DNA of 64,000 nt, taken from Nostoc sp. CENA543 (lineage in GTDB: Bacteria; Cyanobacteriota; Cyanobacteriia; Cyanobacteriales; Nostocaceae). Shown here one piece after another: positions 1-9,256 of this stretch. The stretch spans positions 5,030,501-5,094,500 of the forward strand of contig NZ_CP023278.1 in NCBI RefSeq assembly GCF_002896875.1, written 5' to 3'. Position 1 is the first letter of the stretch, and every line of letters begins with the position of its first letter. The translations under genes were made by a program, and so were the position numbers. The notes beneath the pieces were generated by a model. It ran no database searches. It worked only from the letters and a program-made list of their open reading frames with translations, and was not told the origin of the DNA.

Positions 1-2343
1 CAAATTGTAGTGACACTTGCCTATCCTAATGAACTGAAGTTAAAATATCAAGAATGGCAGCGTATTTATCTGCGATTTTATAATAATGGAATGCGAGGTA
101 GAGTAGAAGATGTTGGTAGTTTAGTTGCACCTCCTGTTGACTGGAATTCACAATTAATTCAAGCAGAAGCGCAACTTTTAGCAGCATTTCATCACTGGTT
201 ACGCAGCGCAGAATTGTATGAAATTCGGGCAACTATCGCCCAGGCTACTACTAATATTGATGTTTTTCTGACTTGTCATCCTTTAGATTTAGCACGTTTA
301 CCTTGGGAAGTCTGGGAATTTGGCGCAGAGTTTGGGAAATCGTCTACAAGGAAGATGAGAATTGTTCGCACAGCTTTAAATCGCAAGGAAGCAGTTAATC
401 ATAGGCGACGCAATGGTAAGGCTAAGATTTTGGTGATTTTAGGGGATGAAACAGGTTTAAATTTTCAAGCTGAAAAAAAAGCTATAGCCGCTTTAGGTTC
501 TTTAGTAGAAACAACTTTTATTGGTTGGCAACCAGCAGTTAATATTAATGAATTAAAAACTCAAATTGTGCAGGAGATCGCAGCAGATTCAGGTTGGGAC
601 ATTCTCTTATTTCTGGGACACAGTAATGAAAGTAGTTTAACTGGTGGAGAAATTGCGATCGCTCCCCACGTTGCTTTATCAATTAGTGAAATAGAACAAT
701 CATTAATTACCGCTAAATCTAAAGGATTACAGTTTGCCATTTTCAATTCTTGTCAGGGGTTAAGCATTGCCAATAAATTAATTGATTTAGGTTTAAGTCA
801 AGTAGCAGTAATGCGTGAACCCATCCATAATGATGTAGCTAAAGATTTTTTAACACAATTTATACAGGCTTTAGCTAACTATCAAGATGTGCAGGAAGCA
901 TTAATCACTGCGGCTCAATATTTGCAAATAGAAAAACATCTCACTTATCCCAGTGCTTATTTAATTCCTTCTTTATTCCGTTATCCTGAAAGTGATTTAT
1001 TTCGCCTACAACCCTCTGGAATTCGGCAATTAATTCAAAGTTTGCAACCAAGTCGCCAAGAAGCGATCGCCCTAGCAATTATCTTATTTATTAGTCTACT
1101 ATTACCAGTACAAAATTTTTTATTACAAAGACGTTTATTAGTACAAGCTATTTATCGCCAATTAACTAATCAGGTAGAAACCACCAATAATCAGCCACCA
1201 GTGCTTTTAGTACAGATTGATGAAGAGTCTATCCGCAAAGCCAAAATCTCTAACCCAAAACCATTAGATCGCAAATATCTAGCCAGTCTCGTTGACAAAT
1301 TAGTGGCTAATCAAGCAAAGGTAGTTGGTATTGATTATCTCTTAGATCGACACCAAGAACAAAGCGATCGCTTCCTCGCTAACTCCATTCAAACTGCGGT
1401 TTCTCAACCCCAACCTACATGGTTTGTCTTTGCAGCTACTTCCAACACAAAAGGCGAATGGCTACAGACACTACCTAATATTGCTAGCCTCAACTGGAGT
1501 TTACAAGGGGAGATTGAATTTCTGCCTGGGTATATGCAACTATTTGCTATAGATGATTTACAAGCACAACCTTGGTACTTTTCGAGTTTATTAACACTGT
1601 CATACCAATTACAAAAAATACCCAATTCACCACAACCAAAATTAGATAGCCAAATTGACTTTTTACAACAGATTAATATGTTTTTAAAAGAAGGTAATAA
1701 AAGTCATTTAACTATTTTGTCATCACCAAGTTCCCATCTACAACCAGTCACCGCATTGAGTTATTGGCTAGAACAAATGTGGATGCACCCAATTGTTGAT
1801 TTCTCGCTTCCACCTCAGCAAATATATCAAACAATCTCCGCTTGGCAATTACTCGAAAATCCAGGTATAGTCTCGAATTTATCACAGCAAATTGTCATAA
1901 TTGTACCTGGTGGGTATGAAGATGCTGGAATTAATTTCAACGGCGAAGATAATTTGCATGGCACAAATTTACCTTTAGCTGTTAAATATTGGCGACAACA
2001 ACAAAATACTCTAAATCACAATCGAGTGTTAACAGGAGGAGAATATCATGCTTATATGGTACATCACTTATTAACTCAAAGATTAGTGATACCCATTCCC
2101 GATATTTGGCTAATTGGTATAGCGATGATCTTGGGTAAGAGCTTGTATTTATGGCAAAGTCATCAAAAACATAACTTGAGAAAATTATTAGCTATGATTA
2201 CAATAACTACAGGATTCTACGGTATACTTAGTTTGCAATTATATGTGACATCATCTGCTGTGCTGTTTCCTTGGTTTTTACCATTGGCTACATTGTGGTT
2301 TTATATACTAAATATTTTCTTTAGTAGAAAAAATTATGGTTAA
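1..2343 (+). CDS. CHAT-CHASE2 membrane sensor protein, 5' end outside the window
   Basis: The reading frame is open at base 1 and the first possible start in the window (GTG at 10) falls inside the N-terminal domain, so the gene begins upstream. Counted from that GTG, residues about 80-330 form a CHAT (caspase-like) domain with the expected catalytic pair: His204 in FLGHSNES and Cys248 in FNSCQG. A membrane helix follows at about 351-372. An extracytoplasmic CHASE2 sensor domain starts near 396 (VLLVQIDEES), and three helices occupy about 696-772. CHASE2 is known as an extracellular sensing domain and CHAT as a clan CD peptidase-like domain. The combination suggests a membrane receptor that relays a signal to a cytoplasmic protease-like domain; that role is inferred. 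The stop codon overlaps the next gene by 8 bases, so the two are probably translationally coupled. Confidence 0.85.
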   Translation, partial: QIVVTLAYPNELKLKYQEWQRIYLRFYNNGMRGRVEDVGSLVAPPVDWNSQLIQAEAQLLAAFHHWLRSAELYEIRATIAQATTNIDVFLTCHPLDLARLPWEVWEFGAEFGKSSTRKMRIVRTALNRKEAVNHRRRNGKAKILVILGDETGLNFQAEKKAIAALGSLVETTFIGWQPAVNINELKTQIVQEIAADSGWDILLFLGHSNESSLTGGEIAIAPHVALSISEIEQSLITAKSKGLQFAIFNSCQGLSIANKLIDLGLSQVAVMREPIHNDVAKDFLTQFIQALANYQDVQEALITAAQYLQIEKHLTYPSAYLIPSLFRYPESDLFRLQPSGIRQLIQSLQPSRQEAIALAIILFISLLLPVQNFLLQRRLLVQAIYRQLTNQVETTNNQPPVLLVQIDEESIRKAKISNPKPLDRKYLASLVDKLVANQAKVVGIDYLLDRHQEQSDRFLANSIQTAVSQPQPTWFVFAATSNTKGEWLQTLPNIASLNWSLQGEIEFLPGYMQLFAIDDLQAQPWYFSSLLTLSYQLQKIPNSPQPKLDSQIDFLQQINMFLKEGNKSHLTILSSPSSHLQPVTALSYWLEQMWMHPIVDFSLPPQQIYQTISAWQLLENPGIVSNLSQQIVIIVPGGYEDAGINFNGEDNLHGTNLPLAVKYWRQQQNTLNHNRVLTGGEYHAYMVHHLLTQRLVIPIPDIWLIGIAMILGKSLYLWQSHQKHNLRKLLAMITITTGFYGILSLQLYVTSSAVLFPWFLPLATLWFYILNIFFSRKNYG

Positions 2344-3001
2344 ACCTGTAGTTTCAAATCTGGCTATTTTAGCTTTCATCTTAGTTAGTTTTATAGGATT
2401 AACCCAGCAATTAAGTATAGCAGAAAAGAAAAATCCATCTAATACATCTTGGTTTAATATTTCTCGATTATTATTTACTAAAAAACCACCCGTTAACCCG
2501 CGCAAAGGTGGTTCACGCCCCACAGAAATCATCTGTATGATTTCTCCTGATGCTCCCAATACAAGGAGAAAAATTTGGAGTGATCGCCCGTTATTTATCT
2601 GGCAAGGTAATGTTAGCAAAGTTACTGTTAAATCGCTAAATAATAATCAGGTTTTGTGGTCTGAACCAGTCAAAGATACTCAACATATTAGATATAATGG
2701 TGAACCTTTAAAACCGGGTCAAAGCTATAAATGGGAAGTCAATTCCAACAGATTTATTACATTTCAAATCATTGATATGCAACAGCGCGATCGCATCACA
2801 ACCCAATTGCAGACTATAGAAGCACAGCTGCAAAAACAAGGCGCAAATCAAGAAGCGATCGCCCTTGCTAAAGCTAATTATTTCGCTGAATATCAATTAT
2901 GGTCAGACGTATTGCAACAAATATATTCTGTCAATCCACCTTCTGCCGAATTAAATAATCTGCGTCAACAAATCACTCAAAACCTCTGTACAGACCAATA
3001 A
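2336..3001 (+). CDS. DUF928-like exported protein
   Basis: This 221-residue protein has an N-terminal hydrophobic segment (about residues 8-26) that looks like a signal peptide or anchor. A basic linker (RKGGSRP) follows, then a beta-rich region (about 60-150) with the layout of cyanobacterial DUF928 proteins, and a helical C-terminus with a Gln-rich coiled stretch. Its start lies inside the 3' end of the CHAT-CHASE2 gene, which points to one operon and a shared function, perhaps a periplasmic partner of the CHASE2 domain. The DUF928 assignment rests on recognising the general pattern and is moderate. No catalytic motif is visible. Confidence 0.65.
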   Translation: MVKPVVSNLAILAFILVSFIGLTQQLSIAEKKNPSNTSWFNISRLLFTKKPPVNPRKGGSRPTEIICMISPDAPNTRRKIWSDRPLFIWQGNVSKVTVKSLNNNQVLWSEPVKDTQHIRYNGEPLKPGQSYKWEVNSNRFITFQIIDMQQRDRITTQLQTIEAQLQKQGANQEAIALAKANYFAEYQLWSDVLQQIYSVNPPSAELNNLRQQITQNLCTDQ

Positions 3002-3123
3002 TACGTCTCTATATATTCCCCATTCCCCATTCCCAACACACAAACCCTGAAAAATAGTCCTCAAAATGCAGATTTTCGTGTATGCTTTGTGTCCAAATAT
3101 CCTAGCGATACGAGGAACGACAC

Positions 3124-4332
3124 ATGGAACGCGCAATTTCTGCTTTGGGAATCCTAGTATTTATCGGTATAGCTTACGCTATCTCGGTAAATCGTGAGGC
3201 TGTGCGTTGGCGAACCATCGCTTGGGGTTTAGGATTGGAGTTTGTCTTTGCTTTGGTGATTCTGAAAACACCTTGGGGGCTAAAAATCTTTCAATCCTTG
3301 GGAGACATCATCAGCAGTTTTTTAGCCTTTTCTGACGTGGGTGCAAAATTCGTATTTGGAGAGAATTTTAAAGATCATTTATTTGCTTTTCAGGTACTCC
3401 CTACAATTATTTTTTTCTCTGCCTTTATTAGTGTGATGTACTACTACGGAATTTTGCAACGAGTAGTGCAGGGGTTAGCGTGGGTAATGATGAAGACAAT
3501 GAAAACATCGGGTTCTGAGTCATTATCTTGTGCAGGTAATATTTTTTTGGGGCCGACAGAAGCCGCATTAATGGTGAAGCCTTATGTAGCAAACATGACA
3601 CAATCAGAGCTTCATGCAGTCATGACTGGCGGCTTTGCAACTATCGCCGGCGGGGTTTTAGGGGCTTATCTTTCCTTTGGAATTCCACCAGAACATTTAA
3701 TTGCAGCGTTTTTTATGACTGCGCCTACTTCTTTAGTCGTCTCAAAATTGATGTACCCAGAAACGGAAGTATCTGTAACTGCTGGAAAAGTAAAAATGGA
3801 AGTAGAAAATACTTATGTCAACGTCATAGATGCTGCTACTAGTGGCGCAATTGATGGTGTTAAGTTAGCAGTCAATGTGGGCGTAATGATTATTGCTTTT
3901 TTAGGATTGTTAGCTTTTGGTAATGCCATACTGAAATGGTTAGGAGAACATATTGGTTTACCACAACTATCTTTAGAGTGGATTTTATCTTTGTTGATGT
4001 CTCCTGTAGCCTTTTTAATGGGTGTACCTTGGTCTGATTGTGGACAAGTTGGTGCATTATTAGGAAAGAAAACCATCCTCAATGAATTTTTAGCTTATGG
4101 AGATTTAGGAGAATTAATTAAAAGTCAAAAAATATCTCCACGGGCAGTAATTATTGCCACTTATGCCTTATGTAACTTCGCTAATATTGGTTCTATTGGT
4201 ATTACTATTGGGGGAATGACTGGGATGGCTCCACAACGCCAACATGATTTAGCACGTCTAGGTGTGAGAACCATGATTGGGGGATTATTGGCAGGTTTTA
4301 TTACTGCTTGCATCGCTGGTATTTTAGTCTAA
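3124..4332 (+). CDS. nupC: CNT-family nucleoside transporter (NupC-like)
   Basis: This 402-residue polytopic inner-membrane protein belongs to the concentrative nucleoside transporter family, which imports nucleosides using a sodium or proton gradient. It shows the family's core motifs: a GxTEAA-type segment (IFLGPTEAALMVKPYV, about residues 140-155), the gate region TGGFATIAGGVLGAYLSFG, and the C-terminal block CNFANIGSIGITIGG. The length is normal for bacterial NupC. The ATG is preceded by a GAGGA ribosome binding site at 3112-3116, eight bases upstream. It stands alone, 122 bases after the DUF928-like gene. It converges with the next gene, whose stop codon lies almost against its own. The substrate cannot be read from the sequence. 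Confidence 0.9.
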   Translation: MERAISALGILVFIGIAYAISVNREAVRWRTIAWGLGLEFVFALVILKTPWGLKIFQSLGDIISSFLAFSDVGAKFVFGENFKDHLFAFQVLPTIIFFSAFISVMYYYGILQRVVQGLAWVMMKTMKTSGSESLSCAGNIFLGPTEAALMVKPYVANMTQSELHAVMTGGFATIAGGVLGAYLSFGIPPEHLIAAFFMTAPTSLVVSKLMYPETEVSVTAGKVKMEVENTYVNVIDAATSGAIDGVKLAVNVGVMIIAFLGLLAFGNAILKWLGEHIGLPQLSLEWILSLLMSPVAFLMGVPWSDCGQVGALLGKKTILNEFLAYGDLGELIKSQKISPRAVIIATYALCNFANIGSIGITIGGMTGMAPQRQHDLARLGVRTMIGGLLAGFITACIAGILV

Positions 4333-4333
4333 T

Positions 4334-4810
4334 TTATGAGGACTTGCGAGTTTTTTTGACATAGCCCAATTCCCAATTGTGGGATTGCTTTAACTGATTT
4401 AGCTTACCTTGAATAATCAAATTTAAAGCAATCCGAGTATTGAGATAACCTTTAAGTAAATAGTATCCAGGTTTAGCAACCACACCGTCTACAACAGATT
4501 GATGAGTGCGGTGAATGACTCCACAATAAGTCTGATTGCTAGGTAAATTTAGTCTAAAGAGATACTCATATTGATAAGTTTTAGGAACCATAAATACAGC
4601 ATAAACATTGTGCTGACCACGCCAAGGACGAATTGTGATTTCTTCTGCCTCAGTGTAGTATTTATTGCTGACTGTGTTAATAAATCCCCATTTAGCAGTA
4701 CAATCTCTTAAGGGAAATCGCATATCTAAAAAATAGAATATACACAAAATAGCGACTAAGCTCAGGACAAATAAGAAAAAAAATCGGAACTTGAAGAATT
4801 TCTTTCGCAT
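4334..4810 (-). CDS. membrane-anchored protein of unknown function
   Basis: This 158-residue protein starts with a basic N-terminus (MRKKFFKFRF) followed by one strong hydrophobic helix (about residues 9-28), so it is a signal-anchored or secreted protein. The remainder is a mixed, beta-rich domain with two cysteines (CTAKWG and TYCGVIH) that could form a disulfide outside the cytoplasm. I do not recognise the family. It is convergent with nupC with a single base between the stop codons. The start ATG follows a region without a strong ribosome binding site. Confidence 0.6.
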   Translation of the reverse strand: MRKKFFKFRFFFLFVLSLVAILCIFYFLDMRFPLRDCTAKWGFINTVSNKYYTEAEEITIRPWRGQHNVYAVFMVPKTYQYEYLFRLNLPSNQTYCGVIHRTHQSVVDGVVAKPGYYLLKGYLNTRIALNLIIQGKLNQLKQSHNWELGYVKKTRKSS

Positions 4811-5143
4811 TTGTTGTACCCATTGACTTACTATAGGCTATTTTAACTATTGAAACAAAGTGCGATCGCAGTTTTCTGGAAAGCTCAAAACACCAACTTG
4901 ATTACTATATTATTCCAATAATTTTATTGATTGCCTGTATGAATCGTCCTGTTTACCGTTAACCCGCTTTGTATAATATAATTTGCTTATCTGCGGTAAA
5001 AATACGATTTCTTCTTAGAGGATGTGTGAAAATAGTCTGACTGTTTTTAAACACTTGTTAAAACAATCTCACAACATATATCTAGATTTTACCGCACTTC
5101 GTAAATTAGTCTGCATTAACGCGAGCGATCGCCCATTTTCTGA
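4811..5143. other. intergenic region, no gene seen
   Basis: This 333-base AT-rich spacer separates the upstream side of the small membrane protein gene from the 3' end of vapC. It contains HIP1 palindromes near 4862 and 5125. I see no open reading frame, RNA gene or convincing terminator. Confidence 0.5.
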
Positions 5144-5545
5144 TTAATCAAGTAAATTTATAGAAATATATGCTTGAAAATTTCTAAAATCTTGATCAGT
5201 TGTCAATATATACCAACTACGACGGTGAGCCACTGCACACAGTAGGAAATCAGTGTTAGCCCCTTGGATACCATTTGAGCGACACGTATTATAAAATTCA
5301 GCCGCTAATTCATAGTCTTCGATGGTTAACTGTAAATCAGGAAAAGCTCGAAGTGAGTTTTTAAGTTGAGTGAACTGTTCAGTGGAACGAATACCTGAAA
5401 GCACTTCTTGTCTTATAGCACCTAGTAAAACGACTTGATCATCTGCAATTAACTCACCTAAGCGTTGAACCACAGGTAAAGCATGTTGTCGGTTATTACG
5501 TCGTAACGCTAAAGACCACACAGAGGTATCTACAACAACTTTCAT
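5144..5545 (-). CDS. vapC: VapC-type PIN-domain toxin
   Basis: This 133-residue PIN-domain ribonuclease is the toxin of a type II toxin-antitoxin pair. The acidic residues expected to bind the metal are visible: Asp6 in VVDTSVWS, Glu in RQEVLSGI (about 47), Asp in ANTDFLLCA (about 99) and Asp in TTDQDF (about 117). The family cleaves RNA, often tRNA or rRNA; the target here is unknown. The gene overlaps the upstream antitoxin gene by four bases, the usual arrangement for co-translation and autoregulation by the complex. Confidence 0.88.
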   Translation of the reverse strand: MKVVVDTSVWSLALRRNNRQHALPVVQRLGELIADDQVVLLGAIRQEVLSGIRSTEQFTQLKNSLRAFPDLQLTIEDYELAAEFYNTCRSNGIQGANTDFLLCAVAHRRSWYILTTDQDFRNFQAYISINLLD

Positions 5546-5742
5546 TGTTTTTGTCGCTGCTGTTTGTAATTATAATCATCGTCATAATCAATTGTTCCAA
5601 ATAAATCAAGTATTTTCATCTGTTGACGACGTTGTACATATTCACGTAGGGCTTGTTCGACTACATCACGTTCATTTTGTTGGTTACTTAGAGCTAGAGC
5701 TTCTTGAATTAAAGCTTCGTTAATTTGGAGATTTACTGTCAT
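5542..5742 (-). CDS. vapB: VapB-type antitoxin
   Basis: This 66-residue protein is encoded directly before vapC with a four-base overlap. The N-terminal half (MTVNLQINEALIQEALALS, then RDVVEQALREYV) has the ribbon-helix-helix-like pattern of the VapB/DUF2191 antitoxins, which bind DNA and repress their own operon. The C-terminal tail is short and charged with an acidic stretch (DYDDDYNY), as expected for the part that wraps around and neutralises the toxin. Confidence 0.82.
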   Translation of the reverse strand: MTVNLQINEALIQEALALSNQQNERDVVEQALREYVQRRQQMKILDLFGTIDYDDDYNYKQQRQKQ

Positions 5743-5973
5743 GCAATTCGATACTAATTGTTTTTTTAACTAATATGCTGCCACACCAATTATGATAGGT
5801 CATAGATACCCGAATTTTTTTAAAAGTCGGAATATGAACACCTACAACCTGTCAACAGTCAACAGAAACATTACTAAATGTGAAAATTTATACTTAAATA
5901 CGGTAGCGATCGCTAGTTGGTTGTTAGATTAGCAAAGAATCTCTAAAATCAAGCAAGTTAGCGGCGATTAACA

Positions 5974-7983
5974 ATGGTATCTACTACTGCACGCTTCTCC
6001 GATGTCCAAAACCATTGGGCGCGTCCGTTTATCGAAGCCTTGGCGGAAAGACGCATTTTGAATGGCTATCCTAACGGTACTTTTCGTCCAGATAACTCAG
6101 TTACCCGTGCTGAGTTTGCAGCGATAGTTGCAGCTGTCTTTAATGTTCCTGTAAAGCGTCCGTATATCTCTTTTATCGATGTTCCGGCGAATAATTGGGC
6201 GGCTGGTGCCATCAAAAAAGCTTACGAAACAGGGTTTCTAACTGGCTACCCTGATAAAACTTTCAGTCCTAGTAATAGAATTGCCCGTGGTGATGTCTTA
6301 GTCTCTTTAGTCAATGGCTTGGAGATTGCCAATAAGATTAAACCCGATTTATTAGATAAATTACCGCAAATTTATCAAGATGGGACAAACATTCCTAATT
6401 ATGGTAAAAATCAAATTGCGATCGCTACTAGTGCAGGTTTAGTTGTTAGCTTCCCCAACATCAAACTACTTAATTACAATATCGCTGCAACTCGCGCAGA
6501 TGTAGCGGCTATAGTTTACCAAGCTTTAGTTTATCTCGGTAACGCCCCCAAAATTAACTCTACATATCTGGTAGTTCCTCCTGTCACCGCGCCAAGAACC
6601 GTCAAAGTCAGTCATCAAAGGGAGTTTCGGGGTGCATGGCTAACAACAGTTTGGAATAGTGACTGGCCTTCCAAAGCCGGACTTTCTGGAACTCAACAAC
6701 AAACCGAATTAGTCAATACTATCAAGCGACTACAAGAACTCAATTTTAATGCCTTAATTTTACAAGTGCGTCCTGAAGGCGATGCTTTGTACGCTTCTAG
6801 TATTGAACCTTGGAGTGCTTGGCTAACAGGAACCCAAGGGAAAGCCCCAGAACCATTTTATGACCCCTTGGAATTTGCGATCGCGGAAGCCCACAAACGC
6901 AACATCGAAGTTCACGCCTGGTTCAACCCCTACCGCGCCAAAACCAGCATCAAAGGAACTCCCAACGTCCGACCCCACATAGCTTTAACCAATCCAGAGG
7001 TAGTATATCAATGGGGTAATCAATTATGGATGGAGCCAGGCGCGAAAGTCGTCCAAGATAGAGCCTATAACGTCATTATTGATGTTGTCCGTCGTTATGA
7101 TATAGATGGTGTCCACCTGGATGATTATTTTTATCCCTATCCCATCCAAGGTCAATCTTTCCCCGATGATAAAACTTACGCTGCCTATAAATCCACAGGT
7201 GGCAAACTCAGTTTAGAAGACTGGCGACGAGAAAACGTCAATCAAATGGTGCTGCGCCTCTCCCAAGGAATTAAAGCCACCAAATCCTATGTCAAATTTG
7301 GTATTAGTCCCTTCGGAATTTATCGTCCTGGACAACCACCGGGAATTAGTGGCTTAGATGCTTACAATGTCTTATATGCTGATGCTAAAAAATGGTTAGA
7401 ACAAGGTTGGATTGATTATATCGCCCCCCAACTTTATTGGCGTACAGACCAGGTTAAACAAAGCTACTCTGCACTACTGCAATGGTGGACAGAAATCAAT
7501 CCCCAGCGACGACATATTTACACAGGTAACAACATCTCACTATTAGACGGTAAAGTTTGGAAAGATGAAGAGATAGACAAGCAAGTCAAAATTAGCCGCA
7601 ACTTAGTCAAAAATTTATCCTTGGGCAATATCTTCTTCAGTATGAGTTCGATTACGGACAATCGCCAAGGTATTGCTGACAAATTTAAAGATTCACTTTA
7701 TGCTACACCTGCCATAGTACCTGCCATGTCTTGGCAAAATCAAGCTCCACCGCCCCCACCCAAAGACCTACAATTCAATAACGGTAGACTCAATTGGCAA
7801 CCAGGAGATAATCAACCTGTACGCTCATGGACACTATACCGTCAAAGTGGGGATACCTGGACACTGCAAAGAATCTTGTCGGCGGGAACAACTTTTGCTA
7901 CTGTGCAACCAGGAACTTATGCTGTGTGTGCAGTGGATAGATTAGCTAATGAAAGTGAGGGTGTAGTTATCACAGTAAGTTAA
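5974..7983 (+). CDS. SLH-domain protein with a GHL10-type glycosidase domain
   Basis: This 669-residue protein carries two clear S-layer homology domains (about residues 6-50 and 64-107; both have ...GYPDxTFxPxN and ...RA/GD motifs) and a third, degenerate one (about 135-190). A family 10-like glycosidase domain (DUF187/GHL10, about 215-520) follows, beginning REFRGAWLTTVWNSDWP and containing ILQVRPEGDALY, EVHAWFNPYRA and DGVHLDDYFYPYP. A Pro-rich linker leads to a fibronectin-III-like tail (about 590-669). SLH domains bind cell-wall polymers, so the enzyme probably acts on cell-surface glycan. The ATG is fixed by an in-frame TAG at 5959, and no signal peptide follows it, which is odd for a surface protein. 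A palindromic repeat lies just downstream. Confidence 0.85.
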   Translation: MVSTTARFSDVQNHWARPFIEALAERRILNGYPNGTFRPDNSVTRAEFAAIVAAVFNVPVKRPYISFIDVPANNWAAGAIKKAYETGFLTGYPDKTFSPSNRIARGDVLVSLVNGLEIANKIKPDLLDKLPQIYQDGTNIPNYGKNQIAIATSAGLVVSFPNIKLLNYNIAATRADVAAIVYQALVYLGNAPKINSTYLVVPPVTAPRTVKVSHQREFRGAWLTTVWNSDWPSKAGLSGTQQQTELVNTIKRLQELNFNALILQVRPEGDALYASSIEPWSAWLTGTQGKAPEPFYDPLEFAIAEAHKRNIEVHAWFNPYRAKTSIKGTPNVRPHIALTNPEVVYQWGNQLWMEPGAKVVQDRAYNVIIDVVRRYDIDGVHLDDYFYPYPIQGQSFPDDKTYAAYKSTGGKLSLEDWRRENVNQMVLRLSQGIKATKSYVKFGISPFGIYRPGQPPGISGLDAYNVLYADAKKWLEQGWIDYIAPQLYWRTDQVKQSYSALLQWWTEINPQRRHIYTGNNISLLDGKVWKDEEIDKQVKISRNLVKNLSLGNIFFSMSSITDNRQGIADKFKDSLYATPAIVPAMSWQNQAPPPPPKDLQFNNGRLNWQPGDNQPVRSWTLYRQSGDTWTLQRILSAGTTFATVQPGTYAVCAVDRLANESEGVVITVS

Positions 7984-7994
7984 TCTATAAGTTT

Positions 7995-8043
7995 GTAGTA
8001 AGCATTTTAGTCATAGAAAAATCAGCACTAAAGTGCTTACTAC
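7995..8043. repeat. imperfect palindrome, possible hairpin or terminator
   Basis: Arms 7995-8011 and 8027-8043 are 17 bases each, complementary at 16 positions, around a 15-base loop. The arms read GTAGTAAGCATTTTAGT and ACTAAAGTGCTTACTAC. The palindrome starts 12 bases after the stop of the SLH protein. It may end that transcript, or it may be one copy of a dispersed palindromic repeat. Confidence 0.7.
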
Positions 8044-8065
8044 TAACCTAATTAACTTTCTCGCT

Positions 8066-9256
8066 ATGCAGTTTTTGAAGCAAATCCGGCGTTTACCGAA
8101 AATTATTTATTTATTCATAGCTTTGGCGATCGCGCTTGTAATTAGCGGGTTATTCTTAATTAATTTAGAATCAGATGTTATAGAAATTAGCAGTATAGAG
8201 TTTATTGGAGAAGCTACATTACCAAAAGGTTTATCCTTCCAAAAAACTCCAGTCGGTGGTTTATCTGGTATTACTTATGATCCTAAAACTGACCTTTACT
8301 ATGCTATCTCTGATGATCGGGGACAAAAAGCACCAGCCCGATTTTACACTTTTAAAATCGATTTAAATCAAGGTCGTCTACAAGATAATAGTGTGAAAAC
8401 GGTGGGTGTCACCACATTATTGAATAATCAGAATCAACCCTTTGCTTCAGGTACAACAGATACGGAAGGGATTGCTGTCACTCAAGATGAAACAGTATAC
8501 ATTTCTTCTGAAGGTGATGTAGAACAATCAATTCCACCATTTATTCAAGAATTTGACCTAGCTACCGGTAAAGTCCAGCGAAGTCTACCCATACCAACCA
8601 AATTTTTACCTAATAAAAAGAGTCAGCAAGGGATACGTAATAATTTAGCTTTTGAAAGTCTCACTATTACACCTAACAATAAATATTTATTTACAGCTAC
8701 AGAAAATGCCCTGATTCAAGATGGTGTCATAGCTGCACCGAATATTGGTACACCTTGCCGAATTTTGCAATACAATCTTGCTAACGGACAACCCCAACAA
8801 GAGTTTCTTTATCAAACAGAACCTGTAACATCATTTTTTAATCCTACAGGTAGATTTGTTAGCGGATTACCAGATTTACTCGCCTTAGATAATCACAATC
8901 ATTTTCTCAGTATAGAACGTTCTTTTACTGGTTTAGGGTTTACTGTTTTCTTATTTCAAGTCTCTTTAACAACAGCCGATAATATTCAAAATATAGACAG
9001 TCTCTTAACAAGCAATGCTCAAAATATGCAAGCAGCGCAGAAAAAACTGCTGTTAGATTTAAGAACTTTAGATGTCGCCCTAGATAATATAGAGGGCTTA
9101 ACTCTAGGGACAAAACTCGCCGACAGAGAACAATTATTAATCCTAGTTAGTGATAATAATTTCAATTCTATCCAGCGCACACAATTTTTAGCCTTTAAGC
9201 TCAAATTTGCTTCACCACTTATGAGATTATTCCGCCGGATTCTTCCACAAAATTAA
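8066..9256 (+). CDS. phytase-like domain protein, membrane-anchored
   Basis: From the ATG at 8066 the protein has 396 residues. A GTG 33 bases upstream lies inside the hairpin repeat and is less likely. A basic start and one hydrophobic helix (about residues 13-31) indicate a signal anchor. The rest is an esterase-like, phytase-like domain (PF13449 type), a predicted beta-propeller. It shows GGLSGITYDPKTDLYYAISD, a DTEGIAV block and LAFESLTITPNNKYLF. The family is extracytoplasmic and presumed to act on phosphate esters, though few members have been tested. It follows the SLH gene on the same strand, but the hairpin between them argues for separate control. Confidence 0.8.
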   Translation: MQFLKQIRRLPKIIYLFIALAIALVISGLFLINLESDVIEISSIEFIGEATLPKGLSFQKTPVGGLSGITYDPKTDLYYAISDDRGQKAPARFYTFKIDLNQGRLQDNSVKTVGVTTLLNNQNQPFASGTTDTEGIAVTQDETVYISSEGDVEQSIPPFIQEFDLATGKVQRSLPIPTKFLPNKKSQQGIRNNLAFESLTITPNNKYLFTATENALIQDGVIAAPNIGTPCRILQYNLANGQPQQEFLYQTEPVTSFFNPTGRFVSGLPDLLALDNHNHFLSIERSFTGLGFTVFLFQVSLTTADNIQNIDSLLTSNAQNMQAAQKKLLLDLRTLDVALDNIEGLTLGTKLADREQLLILVSDNNFNSIQRTQFLAFKLKFASPLMRLFRRILPQN

